Source: Streptomyces sp. NRRL S-244 (GTDB lineage Bacteria; Actinomycetota; Actinomycetes; Streptomycetales; Streptomycetaceae). From it: 64,000 nucleotides of DNA. The notes below the pieces were generated by a model. The model saw nothing but the letters and a program-made list of their open reading frames with translations. It ran no database searches and was not told the DNA's origin. Every line of letters starts with the position of its first letter. The stretch's first letter is position 1. Below, piece after piece: positions 33,417 through 41,401 of the stretch. The translations under genes were made by a program, and so were the position numbers. The stretch spans positions 1 to 64,000 of the forward strand of contig NZ_JOCX01000028.1 in NCBI RefSeq assembly GCF_000717915.1. The letters are read 5' to 3'.

Positions 33417-34196
33417 GTGAGCGATCCGCACGACGGAGCCGGGTCCGCACCGGTCGAGCCGGTGACACCCGAGCCGGTGACACCCGAGCCGCTGCACCCT
33501 CTCCGCAGGACGCTGCTCCACCAGTCCTGGCTGGACGTCGCTTTCGTGCACTGGGCGGTGGCCCCGGAGTCGGTGGGCGGGCTGCTGCCCCGCGGAGTCC
33601 GTCCCGACGTGTACGAGGGCGCGACGTACGTGGGTCTGATCGCCCTGCGGATGCACCGGGTCGGCTGGCTCGGACTGCCCGGCGTGCCGTACTTCGGCAA
33701 CTTCCCGGAGACGAACGTGCGCCTGTACTCGGTGGACGAACGCGGCCGCCGCGGCGTGGTCTTCCGGTCGTTCGAGGCCTCGCGGCTGCTCCCGGTGCTC
33801 ATCGCACGCCTGGGCTTCCGGCTTCCGTACATGTGGGCCGGGATGTCGGTCCGCCGGAAGGGCGACGGTATCGACTACGCCACCCGGCGCCGCTGGCCGC
33901 GAGCGGGGAGCGGCGGCGGAGCGCACGCCCGACTGGGTCTGCGCATCGGTGCGCGGATCGCGGAGCCGAGCGGGCTCGAAGACTTCCTCACGGCCCGCTG
34001 GGGCATGCACAGCGACCGGCACGGCAGGACCCTCTACCTCCCGAACGCGCACCCGCGGTGGAGACTGCACCGCGCCGAGTTGCTGCACCTCGACGAGAAC
34101 CTGATCACTGCGGCCGGTCTGCCCCGCCCCGCCGACCCGCCGGTCAGCGTTCTGTTCTCACCCGGAGTCCCCGTCCGCTTCGGCGCTCCCGCCTGA
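33417..34196 (+). CDS. DUF2071 (YqjF family) protein
   Basis: 259 residues from GTG 33417, 3 bp after the preceding stop. DUF2071 motifs: RRTLLHQSWLDVAFVHWAVA, VGLIALRMHRVGWLGLPGVP, YFGNFPETNVRLYS and LTARWGMHSDRHGRTLYLPN. Acetoacetate-decarboxylase-like fold in the family, but no catalytic assignment. N-terminal Pro/Glu repeat (EPVTPEPVTPEPLHP) from a 15-bp duplication. Likely co-transcribed with the membrane protein. Confidence 0.88.
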   Translation: MSDPHDGAGSAPVEPVTPEPVTPEPLHPLRRTLLHQSWLDVAFVHWAVAPESVGGLLPRGVRPDVYEGATYVGLIALRMHRVGWLGLPGVPYFGNFPETNVRLYSVDERGRRGVVFRSFEASRLLPVLIARLGFRLPYMWAGMSVRRKGDGIDYATRRRWPRAGSGGGAHARLGLRIGARIAEPSGLEDFLTARWGMHSDRHGRTLYLPNAHPRWRLHRAELLHLDENLITAAGLPRPADPPVSVLFSPGVPVRFGAPA

Positions 34197-34218
34197 CATC
34201 GAGCCGGTCCCGTGCGCA

Positions 34219-35106
34219 TCAGCCGCGTCGTTCCGGTGGGACCAGCCGATGGGCCATCCGGACCGGAAACGACTTCGGCGGCTGCCAGACACCGCGCTCC
34301 TCGAAGGGCCACGCGTAGGTCAGGACCCCGTCATGGACGCAGTCCAGCAGGTCCGGCGCCTCCAGCTCGTGAGCCGACCACTCGTAGAGCCGCTGCAACC
34401 TCGGGGCGATCATCCCGTAGTCCAGAAGCCGGCCGAATCCGCGTTCGTCACCGAGGTAGAACCGGACACCGGCCGTGAGGGGGTACTCGTCCGGGAGGAT
34501 CCGGGACAGCTGCAGGAATACGCCGATCATGCCGAGTCTCGGGTCACCGAAGAACGGGCCGAGCGGGCGGAGCCACCCCAGGGAGATCCGGGGGGCCGCG
34601 ACGAGGGCGTGGGTGTAGAGCACCCGGCAGAGCACGACGTTCATGAAGAAGCGCTCGGCCTCGTTCTCCGCCTCCGCCAGGTCGCGGTGTCCGAGGTAGG
34701 CGGCGACCACGCTCCCGTTGTGTGCCCGGTACCAGGCCCGCGCCGTCGGATGGCCGGCGAAGGCCGTCCAGAAGTCCACCGTCCGCGAGGAGGCCGGACC
34801 GGGAAGGTCTCCGCTCAGGGCCACTGCCTCGCAGCCGTCACGAAGGATGCGCTCGTTCACCGCGCGCCACCACGGACTGCCGGGACGGTCGCCGGACAGG
34901 GGCCGCAACAAACCCCGCCGGAGCTGCCACCGCATGAAGGACGCCGCCGCCCGGCGATAGGGCAGGTGGCGTGGTGCCTTGCCGAACGGACCGCGGTAGC
35001 AGCGCTGCATCAAGGCCAGCCGGCCTGCCGGATCGTCGCGGACGGAGGCGATCTGCCGCTCGGCCCAGGCCCCGGCCGACATCCCGGACCCCCAGGAGTG
35101 CGTCAT
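34219..35106 (-). CDS. DUF5995-like hypothetical protein
   Basis: 295 residues from ATG 35106; GTG 35139 is a longer option. Helical and soluble, with ASFMRWQLRRGLLRPLSGDR, VDFWTAFAGHPTARAWYRAH and NEAERFFMNVVLCRVLYTHA. The His/Glu-rich helices (AEAENEAERFFMNV) resemble proteins of the DUF5995 type, but I am not certain. No neighbours are linked to it. Function unknown. Confidence 0.6.
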   Translation of the reverse strand: MTHSWGSGMSAGAWAERQIASVRDDPAGRLALMQRCYRGPFGKAPRHLPYRRAAASFMRWQLRRGLLRPLSGDRPGSPWWRAVNERILRDGCEAVALSGDLPGPASSRTVDFWTAFAGHPTARAWYRAHNGSVVAAYLGHRDLAEAENEAERFFMNVVLCRVLYTHALVAAPRISLGWLRPLGPFFGDPRLGMIGVFLQLSRILPDEYPLTAGVRFYLGDERGFGRLLDYGMIAPRLQRLYEWSAHELEAPDLLDCVHDGVLTYAWPFEERGVWQPPKSFPVRMAHRLVPPERRG

Positions 35107-35192
35107 GGGGTCAGTGTGCCGCGCGACGACGCGGCCCACACCGCATCACGGGAGCCGTACAGGCCCCAGGGAGCCGGCGGCCGAAGCCGCCC

Positions 35193-35564
35193 TTACCGGG
35201 CCCACGGGAGGACGCGGGGTTCCGGTTCTCCCGGGACCGAGACCAGGGCGTCCGCGCGCATCGCGACGTACGCCTCGGCCGCCTCCGGCGCGTGGATGCG
35301 GCGTCGTACGTCCGGCGGCAGGAGCAGGGTCTGGCCGGCCGAGACCTTGTCTGTACGGCTGGCCGAGGTGACCTCCAGGGTGCCCGCGACGACCGTCCAG
35401 GCCTGTTCGCGGTCGATGGAGTGCTCGGGGCCGGTGGCGCCGGCGTTCATGGCCACGTGCCAGGTGCTGAGCTCGCAGCTGCCCCGGCTGGGGGCGGCCA
35501 GGCCGGTCATGACGGCGTTGGGGGTCGTGATGACGTGGTCGGGTGAGGTGGTGATGACGTGCAT
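35193..35564 (-). CDS. cupin-domain protein
   Basis: 123 residues from ATG 35564, with GAGGG upstream. One cupin domain: MNAGATGPEHSIDREQAWTV (motif 1, with His and Glu/Gln ligands) and AGQTLLLPPDVRRRI (motif 2). Probably a small metal-binding or quercetinase-like protein. It is divergent from the MarR gene, with a double operator between them, so MarR control is expected. Confidence 0.88.
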   Translation of the reverse strand: MHVITTSPDHVITTPNAVMTGLAAPSRGSCELSTWHVAMNAGATGPEHSIDREQAWTVVAGTLEVTSASRTDKVSAGQTLLLPPDVRRRIHAPEAAEAYVAMRADALVSVPGEPEPRVLPWAR

Positions 35565-35583
35565 GTCGAGATCCCTCGCTCCT

Positions 35584-35629
35584 GAGTCAAGCCGCTTTAC
35601 TTACATCCACGAGTAAAGCAGCTTGACTC
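35584..35629. promoter_or_regulatory. double MarR operator
   Basis: Two 17-bp imperfect palindromes, AGTCAAGCCGCTTTACT (35585-35601) and AGTAAAGCAGCTTGACT (35612-35628), are 27 bp apart centre to centre and also mirror each other. They occupy the gap between the divergent cupin and marR starts, the usual MarR autoregulation layout. Confidence 0.8.
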
Positions 35630-35641
35630 GGCCGTGTCACC

Positions 35642-36118
35642 ATGTTTTCCGTGACGAGAAACGAAGACACCGGCATCGAGCTCGGCATTCTGCTCGGGCT
35701 CGGGTTCCAGCTGCTGGTCGGCGAGTTCACCCGGCGCCTCGACGAGGTGGGGTACGGGGACCTGCGGCCCGCGCACGGCATGGCCTTCCAGGCGCTCAAG
35801 GGGCCCGGCGCCACCGCCACCGAGCTCGCCGAACGGCTCGGGGTGACCAAGCAGGCCGCCGGGCAACTCGTGGACGACCTGGAGAAGCGGGGCTACGTAC
35901 GACGCGAGCCCCACCCCGAGGGCGGCCGGCGCAAGCTGGTGGTCCTGACCCGGGCCGCGAACGAGCACCTGGCCGTCGCGGGAGGGATCCTGCACGAGCT
36001 GGAGGCGGAGCTCGGAGCCCACGTCGACCTCCCCACCCTGCGCCGGGAGCTCACCGGCCTGCTGGGCGCACTCAACGGGGAGGGGGACCTTCCGCCACTG
36101 CGGCCCGTCTGGCATTGA
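35642..36118 (+). CDS. MarR family regulator
   Basis: 158 residues from ATG 35642. Winged helix-turn-helix in the middle: MAFQALKGPGATATELAERL, VTKQAAGQLVDDLEKRGYVR, EPHPEGGRRKLVVLTRAA. N- and C-terminal helices form the dimer. It is divergent from the cupin gene with a mirrored operator pair between them (35584-35629), so it likely represses both. Ligand unknown. Confidence 0.92.
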   Translation: MFSVTRNEDTGIELGILLGLGFQLLVGEFTRRLDEVGYGDLRPAHGMAFQALKGPGATATELAERLGVTKQAAGQLVDDLEKRGYVRREPHPEGGRRKLVVLTRAANEHLAVAGGILHELEAELGAHVDLPTLRRELTGLLGALNGEGDLPPLRPVWH

Positions 36119-36149
36119 ACGCGTTCAAGGCGGCTGCAAGAATGGGCGG

Positions 36150-36620
36150 ATGCCGAGGAACAGCGGGGGACCGCGGGTCGTCGACACGATCCTGCGCAAT
36201 CTGCTCGCGTACGGGGTCGCCGTCGCCGCCCTGCTCGCCATGGCCGGCGGCAATCCGCACACCCACCGCTCCACCCCCGCCGTCTACGACGCGCGCGCCG
36301 ACGAGATCGTCGGCACCTGGCGCTGCGTCGAGGGCACCGAGGTCGTCTTCCGGGCCGACGGAACGGCCACCGTCACCCTGCTCAACGGGCAGGAGCGGGA
36401 CTACGACCACGGCTGGCGGCTCTCCGGAACCGGCACCTGGAAGCTCATCAGCCGGGAACCCGCCGGCTGGAACTACGGCCAGCACGTGCGCCTGCGCCTG
36501 CCCGACCTCTACAAATGGACCTTCGAGCTGCGCCGCGACCACCGCCAGACGCTCGAGCTGTACTTCTTCTACGGCGATCCGGACGCGCGCAGCGCCTACG
36601 TCCTGGAGAAGGACCCGTAG
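36150..36620 (+). CDS. hypothetical protein with N-terminal membrane anchor
   Basis: 156 residues. A hydrophobic segment (about 12-33: ILRNLLAYGVAVAALLAMAG) precedes a beta-rich domain (EIVGTWRCVEGTEVVFRADG, GWRLSGTGTWKLIS, VRLRLPDLYKWTFELR), shaped like a small lipocalin-type barrel. I do not recognise the family. Its end overlaps the convergent SRPBCC gene by 25 bp. Confidence 0.75.
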   Translation: MPRNSGGPRVVDTILRNLLAYGVAVAALLAMAGGNPHTHRSTPAVYDARADEIVGTWRCVEGTEVVFRADGTATVTLLNGQERDYDHGWRLSGTGTWKLISREPAGWNYGQHVRLRLPDLYKWTFELRRDHRQTLELYFFYGDPDARSAYVLEKDP

Positions 36621-37105
36621 GACGCGCGCAGCTCCGCCCAGCGGGCGTCGGTCCACCGGGACCAGTCCGTCGGATGGCCCTGGAGGGCGGACTGCAGCAG
36701 CTCGAAGTGGTGGTGCCAGCCGGCCAGGCAGTCGAGGCGGTCCTCGTCCGAGCCGGCCCGCTCGTTCAGGAAGCGGATCACGGTCGAGTCCGTGCCGACG
36801 GCCTCCAGGTGGAAGCGGATCCGGCCGTGCTCACTGACCGTGTACTCGACGACCCGCTCGACGTCCCACGCCGTGACGTGGCCGGAGACCGTCGTCCCGG
36901 TGTTCAGCCAGCGCAGGGTGACGGCCCCGCCGAGCCTGCGCTCCAGCACGTCCGCCGCGGCCAGCCAGCCGCGCAGCCCGTCCGCCGTGGTCAGGGCGGG
37001 CCACACGGCCTCGTACGCACTCGGCACGTGCACCTCGAAGCGCAGCAGCCAGCGGCCCTCGCCGCGGCTCTCACTGGTGGCATGACTCACCGGTGTAAGC
37101 GTCAT
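36596..37105 (-). CDS. SRPBCC family (Aha1/polyketide cyclase-like) protein
   Basis: 169 residues. START-like fold: LRFEVHVPSAYEAVWPALTT at the front, then LRWLNTGTTVSGHVTAWDVE, RVVEYTVSEHGRIRFHLEAV and a final amphipathic helix (GWHHHFELLQSALQG). Resembles the Aha1/SRPBCC group that binds hydrophobic ligands. No partner identified. It is 25 bp upstream of the cytochrome c block on the same strand. Confidence 0.85.
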   Translation of the reverse strand: MTLTPVSHATSESRGEGRWLLRFEVHVPSAYEAVWPALTTADGLRGWLAAADVLERRLGGAVTLRWLNTGTTVSGHVTAWDVERVVEYTVSEHGRIRFHLEAVGTDSTVIRFLNERAGSDEDRLDCLAGWHHHFELLQSALQGHPTDWSRWTDARWAELRASYGSFSRT

Positions 37106-37130
37106 GCCACCAGCGTCCCACTCCCGCGCG

Positions 37131-38219
37131 TCAGACGCCCGCGTACGAGTGCTTGCCGCTGAGCAGGATGTTCACGCCGTAGTAGTTCCAGATCCAGCAG
37201 GCGAAGGCGAAGAGCGCGAGGTACGCCGCCTTGCGGCCCTTCCAGCCGGCGGTGGCGCGGGCGTGCAGGTAGCAGGCGTACGCCACCCAGGTCACGAAGG
37301 ACCAGACCTCCTTGGGGTCCCAGCCCCAGTAGCGGCCCCAGGCGTCGCCCGCCCAGATCGCGCCCGCGACGATGGTGAACGTCCACAGCGGGAACACGGC
37401 CGCGTTGATCCGGTACGAGAACTTGTCGAGCGAGGCCGCCGAGGGCAGCCGCTCCAGCACCGAGGTGGCGAAGCGGCCCGGCTGCCCGCCGCCGGCGAGC
37501 TTGGCCTCGTACGAGTCGCGGAACAGGTACAGCACCGCGCCGGCCGCGCCGATGTAGAAGACGGCGCCGCAGAAGATCGCGGTGGAGACGTGGATCCACA
37601 GCCAGTACGAGTGCAGGGCCGGGACCAGCTGGTCGCTGTCGGTGTAGAGCCAGGTGGTGGCGATGCCGAGGTCCAGCAGGACCGTGGTGACCAGGATCAG
37701 GCCGAGCCAGCGCACGTTCTTCTTCAGCGCCAGGAGCATCAGGTAGGCGCCGACGGCGACCGTGGAGAAGGTCACCGAGAACTCGTACATGTTGCCCCAG
37801 GGGGCCCGCTGAACGGACATCGCGCGGGCCACGACTCCGCCCGCCTCGATGACGAAGGCCAGGGTGGTCAGCGAGACCGCGATCCGGCCGTACAGGTCGC
37901 CGTTCACGGTGCCGCCGGCCGCGCCGGGGCCGTCCGGGACGTCGCGGGTGCCGGCGGCGGAGCGGGTGACGACCTTCGGCTTGTCGAGGACCGCGGTCCC
38001 CCCCTTGCCGCGCACCTGGACGGCGGGAGCGGCGGCGGCCTCCGCGGTCTTGGCGCCGGTCAGCGCCGCGGCCGTACGGCCCACCTTGCTGCGGCTGCCG
38101 AAGGTCCACTCGGCGATGTGGGCGAAGAAGGCGAGCATGTAGACCGCCATCGACGAATAGACCAGGTAGTTGCTGATCTGCGCCAAATTCTCGTTGACTT
38201 CGGCTGCGAGCGGCGTCAT
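37131..38219 (-). CDS. ccsB: cytochrome c biogenesis protein CcsB (CcsA/ResC type)
   Basis: 362 residues from ATG 38219, overlapping the ResB stop. About eight membrane helices; the WWD haem-handling signature is WGRYWGWDPKEVWSFVTW (about 285-305), with His residues in flanking loops. With ResB it carries haem out and attaches it to apocytochrome c (system II). A long Ala/Gly-rich loop (about 45-95) is a Streptomyces feature. Last gene of the operon TlpA-CcdA-ResB-CcsB. Confidence 0.92.
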   Translation of the reverse strand: MTPLAAEVNENLAQISNYLVYSSMAVYMLAFFAHIAEWTFGSRSKVGRTAAALTGAKTAEAAAAPAVQVRGKGGTAVLDKPKVVTRSAAGTRDVPDGPGAAGGTVNGDLYGRIAVSLTTLAFVIEAGGVVARAMSVQRAPWGNMYEFSVTFSTVAVGAYLMLLALKKNVRWLGLILVTTVLLDLGIATTWLYTDSDQLVPALHSYWLWIHVSTAIFCGAVFYIGAAGAVLYLFRDSYEAKLAGGGQPGRFATSVLERLPSAASLDKFSYRINAAVFPLWTFTIVAGAIWAGDAWGRYWGWDPKEVWSFVTWVAYACYLHARATAGWKGRKAAYLALFAFACWIWNYYGVNILLSGKHSYAGV

Positions 38220-39940
38220 CCGCGCTCCCCTTCGACAGTTGCCTTGACAGGTTGGTCGGGCGCCGTGGGCGCCTGCTGGTGGAGGGCGGCGGCGAGCTGC
38301 CCCAGCTCCTCCGGGAGCTTGGCCGACTCGCTGCGGCCGAGGCCGGCCATCTCGACGACGGTCACGCCGTCCTTGCCGGCCACCGCGCGCACCCAGACCC
38401 GGCGCCGCTGGATGAACAGCGACGCCGCCAGGCCGCCGATCGCGGCGATCGCGCCCGAGAGGGCGAGGCCGCTGCCGGGCTGCCGGGTGATCGAGAAGGT
38501 GGCCCAGCGCTCGACGCCCTCGAACTTCACGGTGCCCGCGCCGTTCGGGAGCTCCATGGTCTCGCCGGGCAGCAGCCGCTTCTTGAACAGCTGCCCGTCG
38601 GCGTCCTTGAACTCCTGCATCTTGGAGGTGTTCAGCTGGTACACGTTCTGCGGCAGGCCCGAGTCCACGCCCAGGCTGCCGTGGTAGGCGCTGAGGGCGA
38701 GGACCGGGAACTTCAGGTCGGGGAACTGGGAGAGCATCGTGCCCTTGCCCTCGCCGGCGAAGGTCGGCACGAACATGGCGTTGAAGCCGAGCTGCTCCTT
38801 CTTGCCGTCCTTGTCGCGGTAGCCGTCCGGCACCTTGACCGCGCCCGAGGAGCTCAGGTTCGCGTCGAAGGGCAGCATCGGCACGGCGTCCTTGTAGACC
38901 ACCTTGCCGGTCGGGTCGGTCACCGAGATGACCGGCGCGTAGCCGTGGCCGAGCAGGTAGACCTTGGACCCGTCGACCTCCATGGGCTTGTTGACCTGGA
39001 TCTCGCGCTTCTGCGGGGCGCCGTCCGCGCCGTCGCTGAAGGTCACGTACGCCTTGAAGTCGCGCGCGGTGCCCTTCTGCGGGCCGCTCTCCTCGTACGT
39101 GGCGTCGAACTTGTCGAGCGTGAAGGAGAAGGGCGACAGGTCGTCGGGGTCGAACCAGCTGCCGTACTTGAAGTCGTCGTACTGGGTGAGCGTGTTCGCG
39201 AAGCCCTTGCCGCGCAGGACGAGCTTGCCGCCCTCGGACTTGAACAGCTGGCCCCAGGCGAACGCGATCAGCATCACGATCAGGGCGACGTGGAAGAGCA
39301 GGTTCCCCGCCTCGCGCAGGTAGCCCTTCTCGGCGGCGACGGCGGACGCGCCGGCCTCGGTACGGAACCGGCGCCCGCCGAGGATCGTCTTCGCCTGCGC
39401 GAGCACCTCGTCGGGGGACTTCTCCGTACGCCACGTCGCGTACGCGGGCAGCCGGTCGAGGCGCCTGGGGGCGCCGGGCGGGCGGCCGGTGAGCTGTCCG
39501 ACGAACTGCCAGGTGCGCGGGACGATGCAGCCGATCAGCGAGATGAACAGCAGCAGGTAGATCGCGGAGAACCACACCGAGCTGTAGACGTCGAAGAGCT
39601 GGAGCTTCTCGGCGACCGGGACCCAGAAGGAGTGGTCCTTCTTCCACTGGGCCACCTTCATCGCGTCGACCTGGTTCTGCGGTACGAGCGAGCCGGGGAT
39701 GGAGCCCAGGGAGAGCAGGAAGAGGAGGATCAGCGCCACCCGCATGGAGGTGAGCTGCCGCCAGAACCAGCGGATCCAGCCGATCACGCCGATGCCGACG
39801 GGACCGCCGGCGTCCTCCGCGGGGGCGGTGGAGAGCTGCGCTCCGGCGGCCGCTTCGCTTGCGTCCGCGACGTCTGCGGCGTCCGCGGCGTCCTCGGACG
39901 GGTTCGGCGCCTCGGTGGACGCCTTGTCTGTCGTACTCAT
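38216..39940 (-). CDS. resB: cytochrome c biogenesis protein ResB
   Basis: 574 residues. N-terminal acidic/Ala-rich stretch, three membrane helices between about 55 and 230 (RVALILLFLLSLGSIPGSLV), a large outside domain, and a last membrane helix near 490 (SGLALSGAIAAIGGLAASLF). The ResB signature includes YSSVWFSAIYLLLFISLIGC. Partner of CcsB in system II cytochrome c maturation. 13 bp after the CcdA stop side. Confidence 0.92.
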   Translation of the reverse strand: MSTTDKASTEAPNPSEDAADAADVADASEAAAGAQLSTAPAEDAGGPVGIGVIGWIRWFWRQLTSMRVALILLFLLSLGSIPGSLVPQNQVDAMKVAQWKKDHSFWVPVAEKLQLFDVYSSVWFSAIYLLLFISLIGCIVPRTWQFVGQLTGRPPGAPRRLDRLPAYATWRTEKSPDEVLAQAKTILGGRRFRTEAGASAVAAEKGYLREAGNLLFHVALIVMLIAFAWGQLFKSEGGKLVLRGKGFANTLTQYDDFKYGSWFDPDDLSPFSFTLDKFDATYEESGPQKGTARDFKAYVTFSDGADGAPQKREIQVNKPMEVDGSKVYLLGHGYAPVISVTDPTGKVVYKDAVPMLPFDANLSSSGAVKVPDGYRDKDGKKEQLGFNAMFVPTFAGEGKGTMLSQFPDLKFPVLALSAYHGSLGVDSGLPQNVYQLNTSKMQEFKDADGQLFKKRLLPGETMELPNGAGTVKFEGVERWATFSITRQPGSGLALSGAIAAIGGLAASLFIQRRRVWVRAVAGKDGVTVVEMAGLGRSESAKLPEELGQLAAALHQQAPTAPDQPVKATVEGERG

Positions 39941-39953
39941 GTCCGTGTAGTCC

Positions 39954-40733
39954 TCAGATCCCCACCGTGAAGCCTTGGGTCCAGATGCGCATGTCGTCGA
40001 CGATGCTGGCCCACAAACCTGTGACGAGCAGCAGACCGGTCAGGACCAGCATGCCGCCGCCGATCCGCATCACCCATGCATAGTGCTGCTTCACCCAGCC
40101 GAAAGCTCCGAGCGCCTTGCGGAAGGCGAGCGCGGCGAGGATGAAGGGCAGGCCCAGGCCCAGACAGTAGGCGACGGTCAGCAGCGCGCCGCGGCCGGCG
40201 CTGGCCTGGTCGATCGAGAGGGTGCTGACCGCGGCGAGGGTCGGGCCCATGCAGGGGGTCCAGCCGACGCCGAACAGCACGCCGAGCAGCGGCGCGCCGA
40301 TCAGGCCCGCGGTCGGCTTCCGGTGGAAGCGGAACTCCCGCATCGTCAGTCCCGGGATCAGGCCCATGAAGAAGAGGCCGAGGACGATCACCAGACCGCC
40401 CAGCACCCGGGAGATGATCTCCCTGTTCGCCTGGAGCGTGCCGCCGAAGTACCCGAAGAGCGCGCCGGTGGAGACGAACACGGCGGTGAAGCCGACGATG
40501 AACAGGCTCGCGCCGGCCAGCATCCGGCCGCGCCGGGCCTCGGCGAGGTCGGCGCCGCTGATGCCGGTGACGTACGAGAGGTAGCCGGGGACCAGCGGGA
40601 GCACGCAGGGCGAGAAGAACGAGACGAGTCCGGCGAGGACCGAGATGGGCAGTGCCAGTATCAGGGCCCCGTCGAGGACCGTCGTGTTCAGACCGGTCGG
40701 CTCGGCGGCCAGGGTGAGGAGCTCGGGGACCAC
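39954..40733 (-). CDS. ccdA: thiol-disulfide transporter CcdA
   Basis: 259 residues, six membrane helices. CcdA/DsbD signatures: FSPCVLPLVPGYLSYVTGIS (first Cys) and GVGWTPCMGPTLAAVST (second Cys). It passes reducing power from cytosolic thioredoxin to the extracytoplasmic TlpA/ResA-like protein to keep apocytochrome c reduced. Four bp from the TlpA-like gene. Confidence 0.93.
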   Translation of the reverse strand: MVPELLTLAAEPTGLNTTVLDGALILALPISVLAGLVSFFSPCVLPLVPGYLSYVTGISGADLAEARRGRMLAGASLFIVGFTAVFVSTGALFGYFGGTLQANREIISRVLGGLVIVLGLFFMGLIPGLTMREFRFHRKPTAGLIGAPLLGVLFGVGWTPCMGPTLAAVSTLSIDQASAGRGALLTVAYCLGLGLPFILAALAFRKALGAFGWVKQHYAWVMRIGGGMLVLTGLLLVTGLWASIVDDMRIWTQGFTVGI

Positions 40734-40737
40734 GCGG

Positions 40738-41334
40738 TCACTGCTCCGCGAGCACGGGGTCGATCATCGAGCGCAGCTGCTGCTCGTTGACCGCGACGAG
40801 CGTGCGGGCGGCGATCCGGCCCTGCCTGTCGAGGACGATCGTGGAAGGGATGGCCTGCGGGTTGAGCGTGCCCGCAGGGAAGCGGAGCAGCAGCTTCCCG
40901 TCCGGGTCGTACAGGCTCGGGTAGGCGATCGAGAAGTTCTCCTCGAACGAGGCCGCGTTCTGCTTGCTGGTGTCGCGGGTGTTGATGCCGACGAAGGCGA
41001 CGTCCTTGCCGGCGTCGGCCAGCTCCTTCGACACCTTCGCGAAGTTCGGGGCCTCGGCGCGGCACGGCGGGCACCAGGAGCCCCACACGTTGAGGACGAC
41101 GACCTTGCCCTTGAGCTCGGTGGTGTCGAGGGTCTTGCCGTCGACGGTCTCGCCGTCCAGCTTGGGGGCGTCGGTGCGCGCGTCCTTGGCGACGGTGGAG
41201 ATGCCGCCGGCGCCGGTCACGTAGTTCCCGCCGGAGGAACCGTTCGGCTTGCCGCCGCCGTCGCCGCACGCCGACAGGGTCAGGGCGCTCGCGAGGGTCA
41301 CCGCGGTGAGCAGGAGAGCACGGCCAATTCTCAT
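40738..41334 (-). CDS. TlpA/ResA-like thioredoxin lipoprotein
   Basis: 198 residues. Signal peptide with lipobox LTLSAC (about 19-24), then a thioredoxin domain with CPPC in WGSWCPPCRAEAPNFAKV (about 105) and cis-Pro in QAIPSTIVLDRQG. Reduces disulfides of apocytochrome c outside the membrane with electrons from CcdA. First gene of the cytochrome c operon; the likely promoter is at 41335-41401. Confidence 0.93.
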   Translation of the reverse strand: MRIGRALLLTAVTLASALTLSACGDGGGKPNGSSGGNYVTGAGGISTVAKDARTDAPKLDGETVDGKTLDTTELKGKVVVLNVWGSWCPPCRAEAPNFAKVSKELADAGKDVAFVGINTRDTSKQNAASFEENFSIAYPSLYDPDGKLLLRFPAGTLNPQAIPSTIVLDRQGRIAARTLVAVNEQQLRSMIDPVLAEQ

Positions 41335-41401
41335 GTGAAAAGTTTCGCATGAGCGATTTGCGGATCTTTCCCGCCCCCCGAGGGTGCGGCCGAGCCGCTG
41401 G

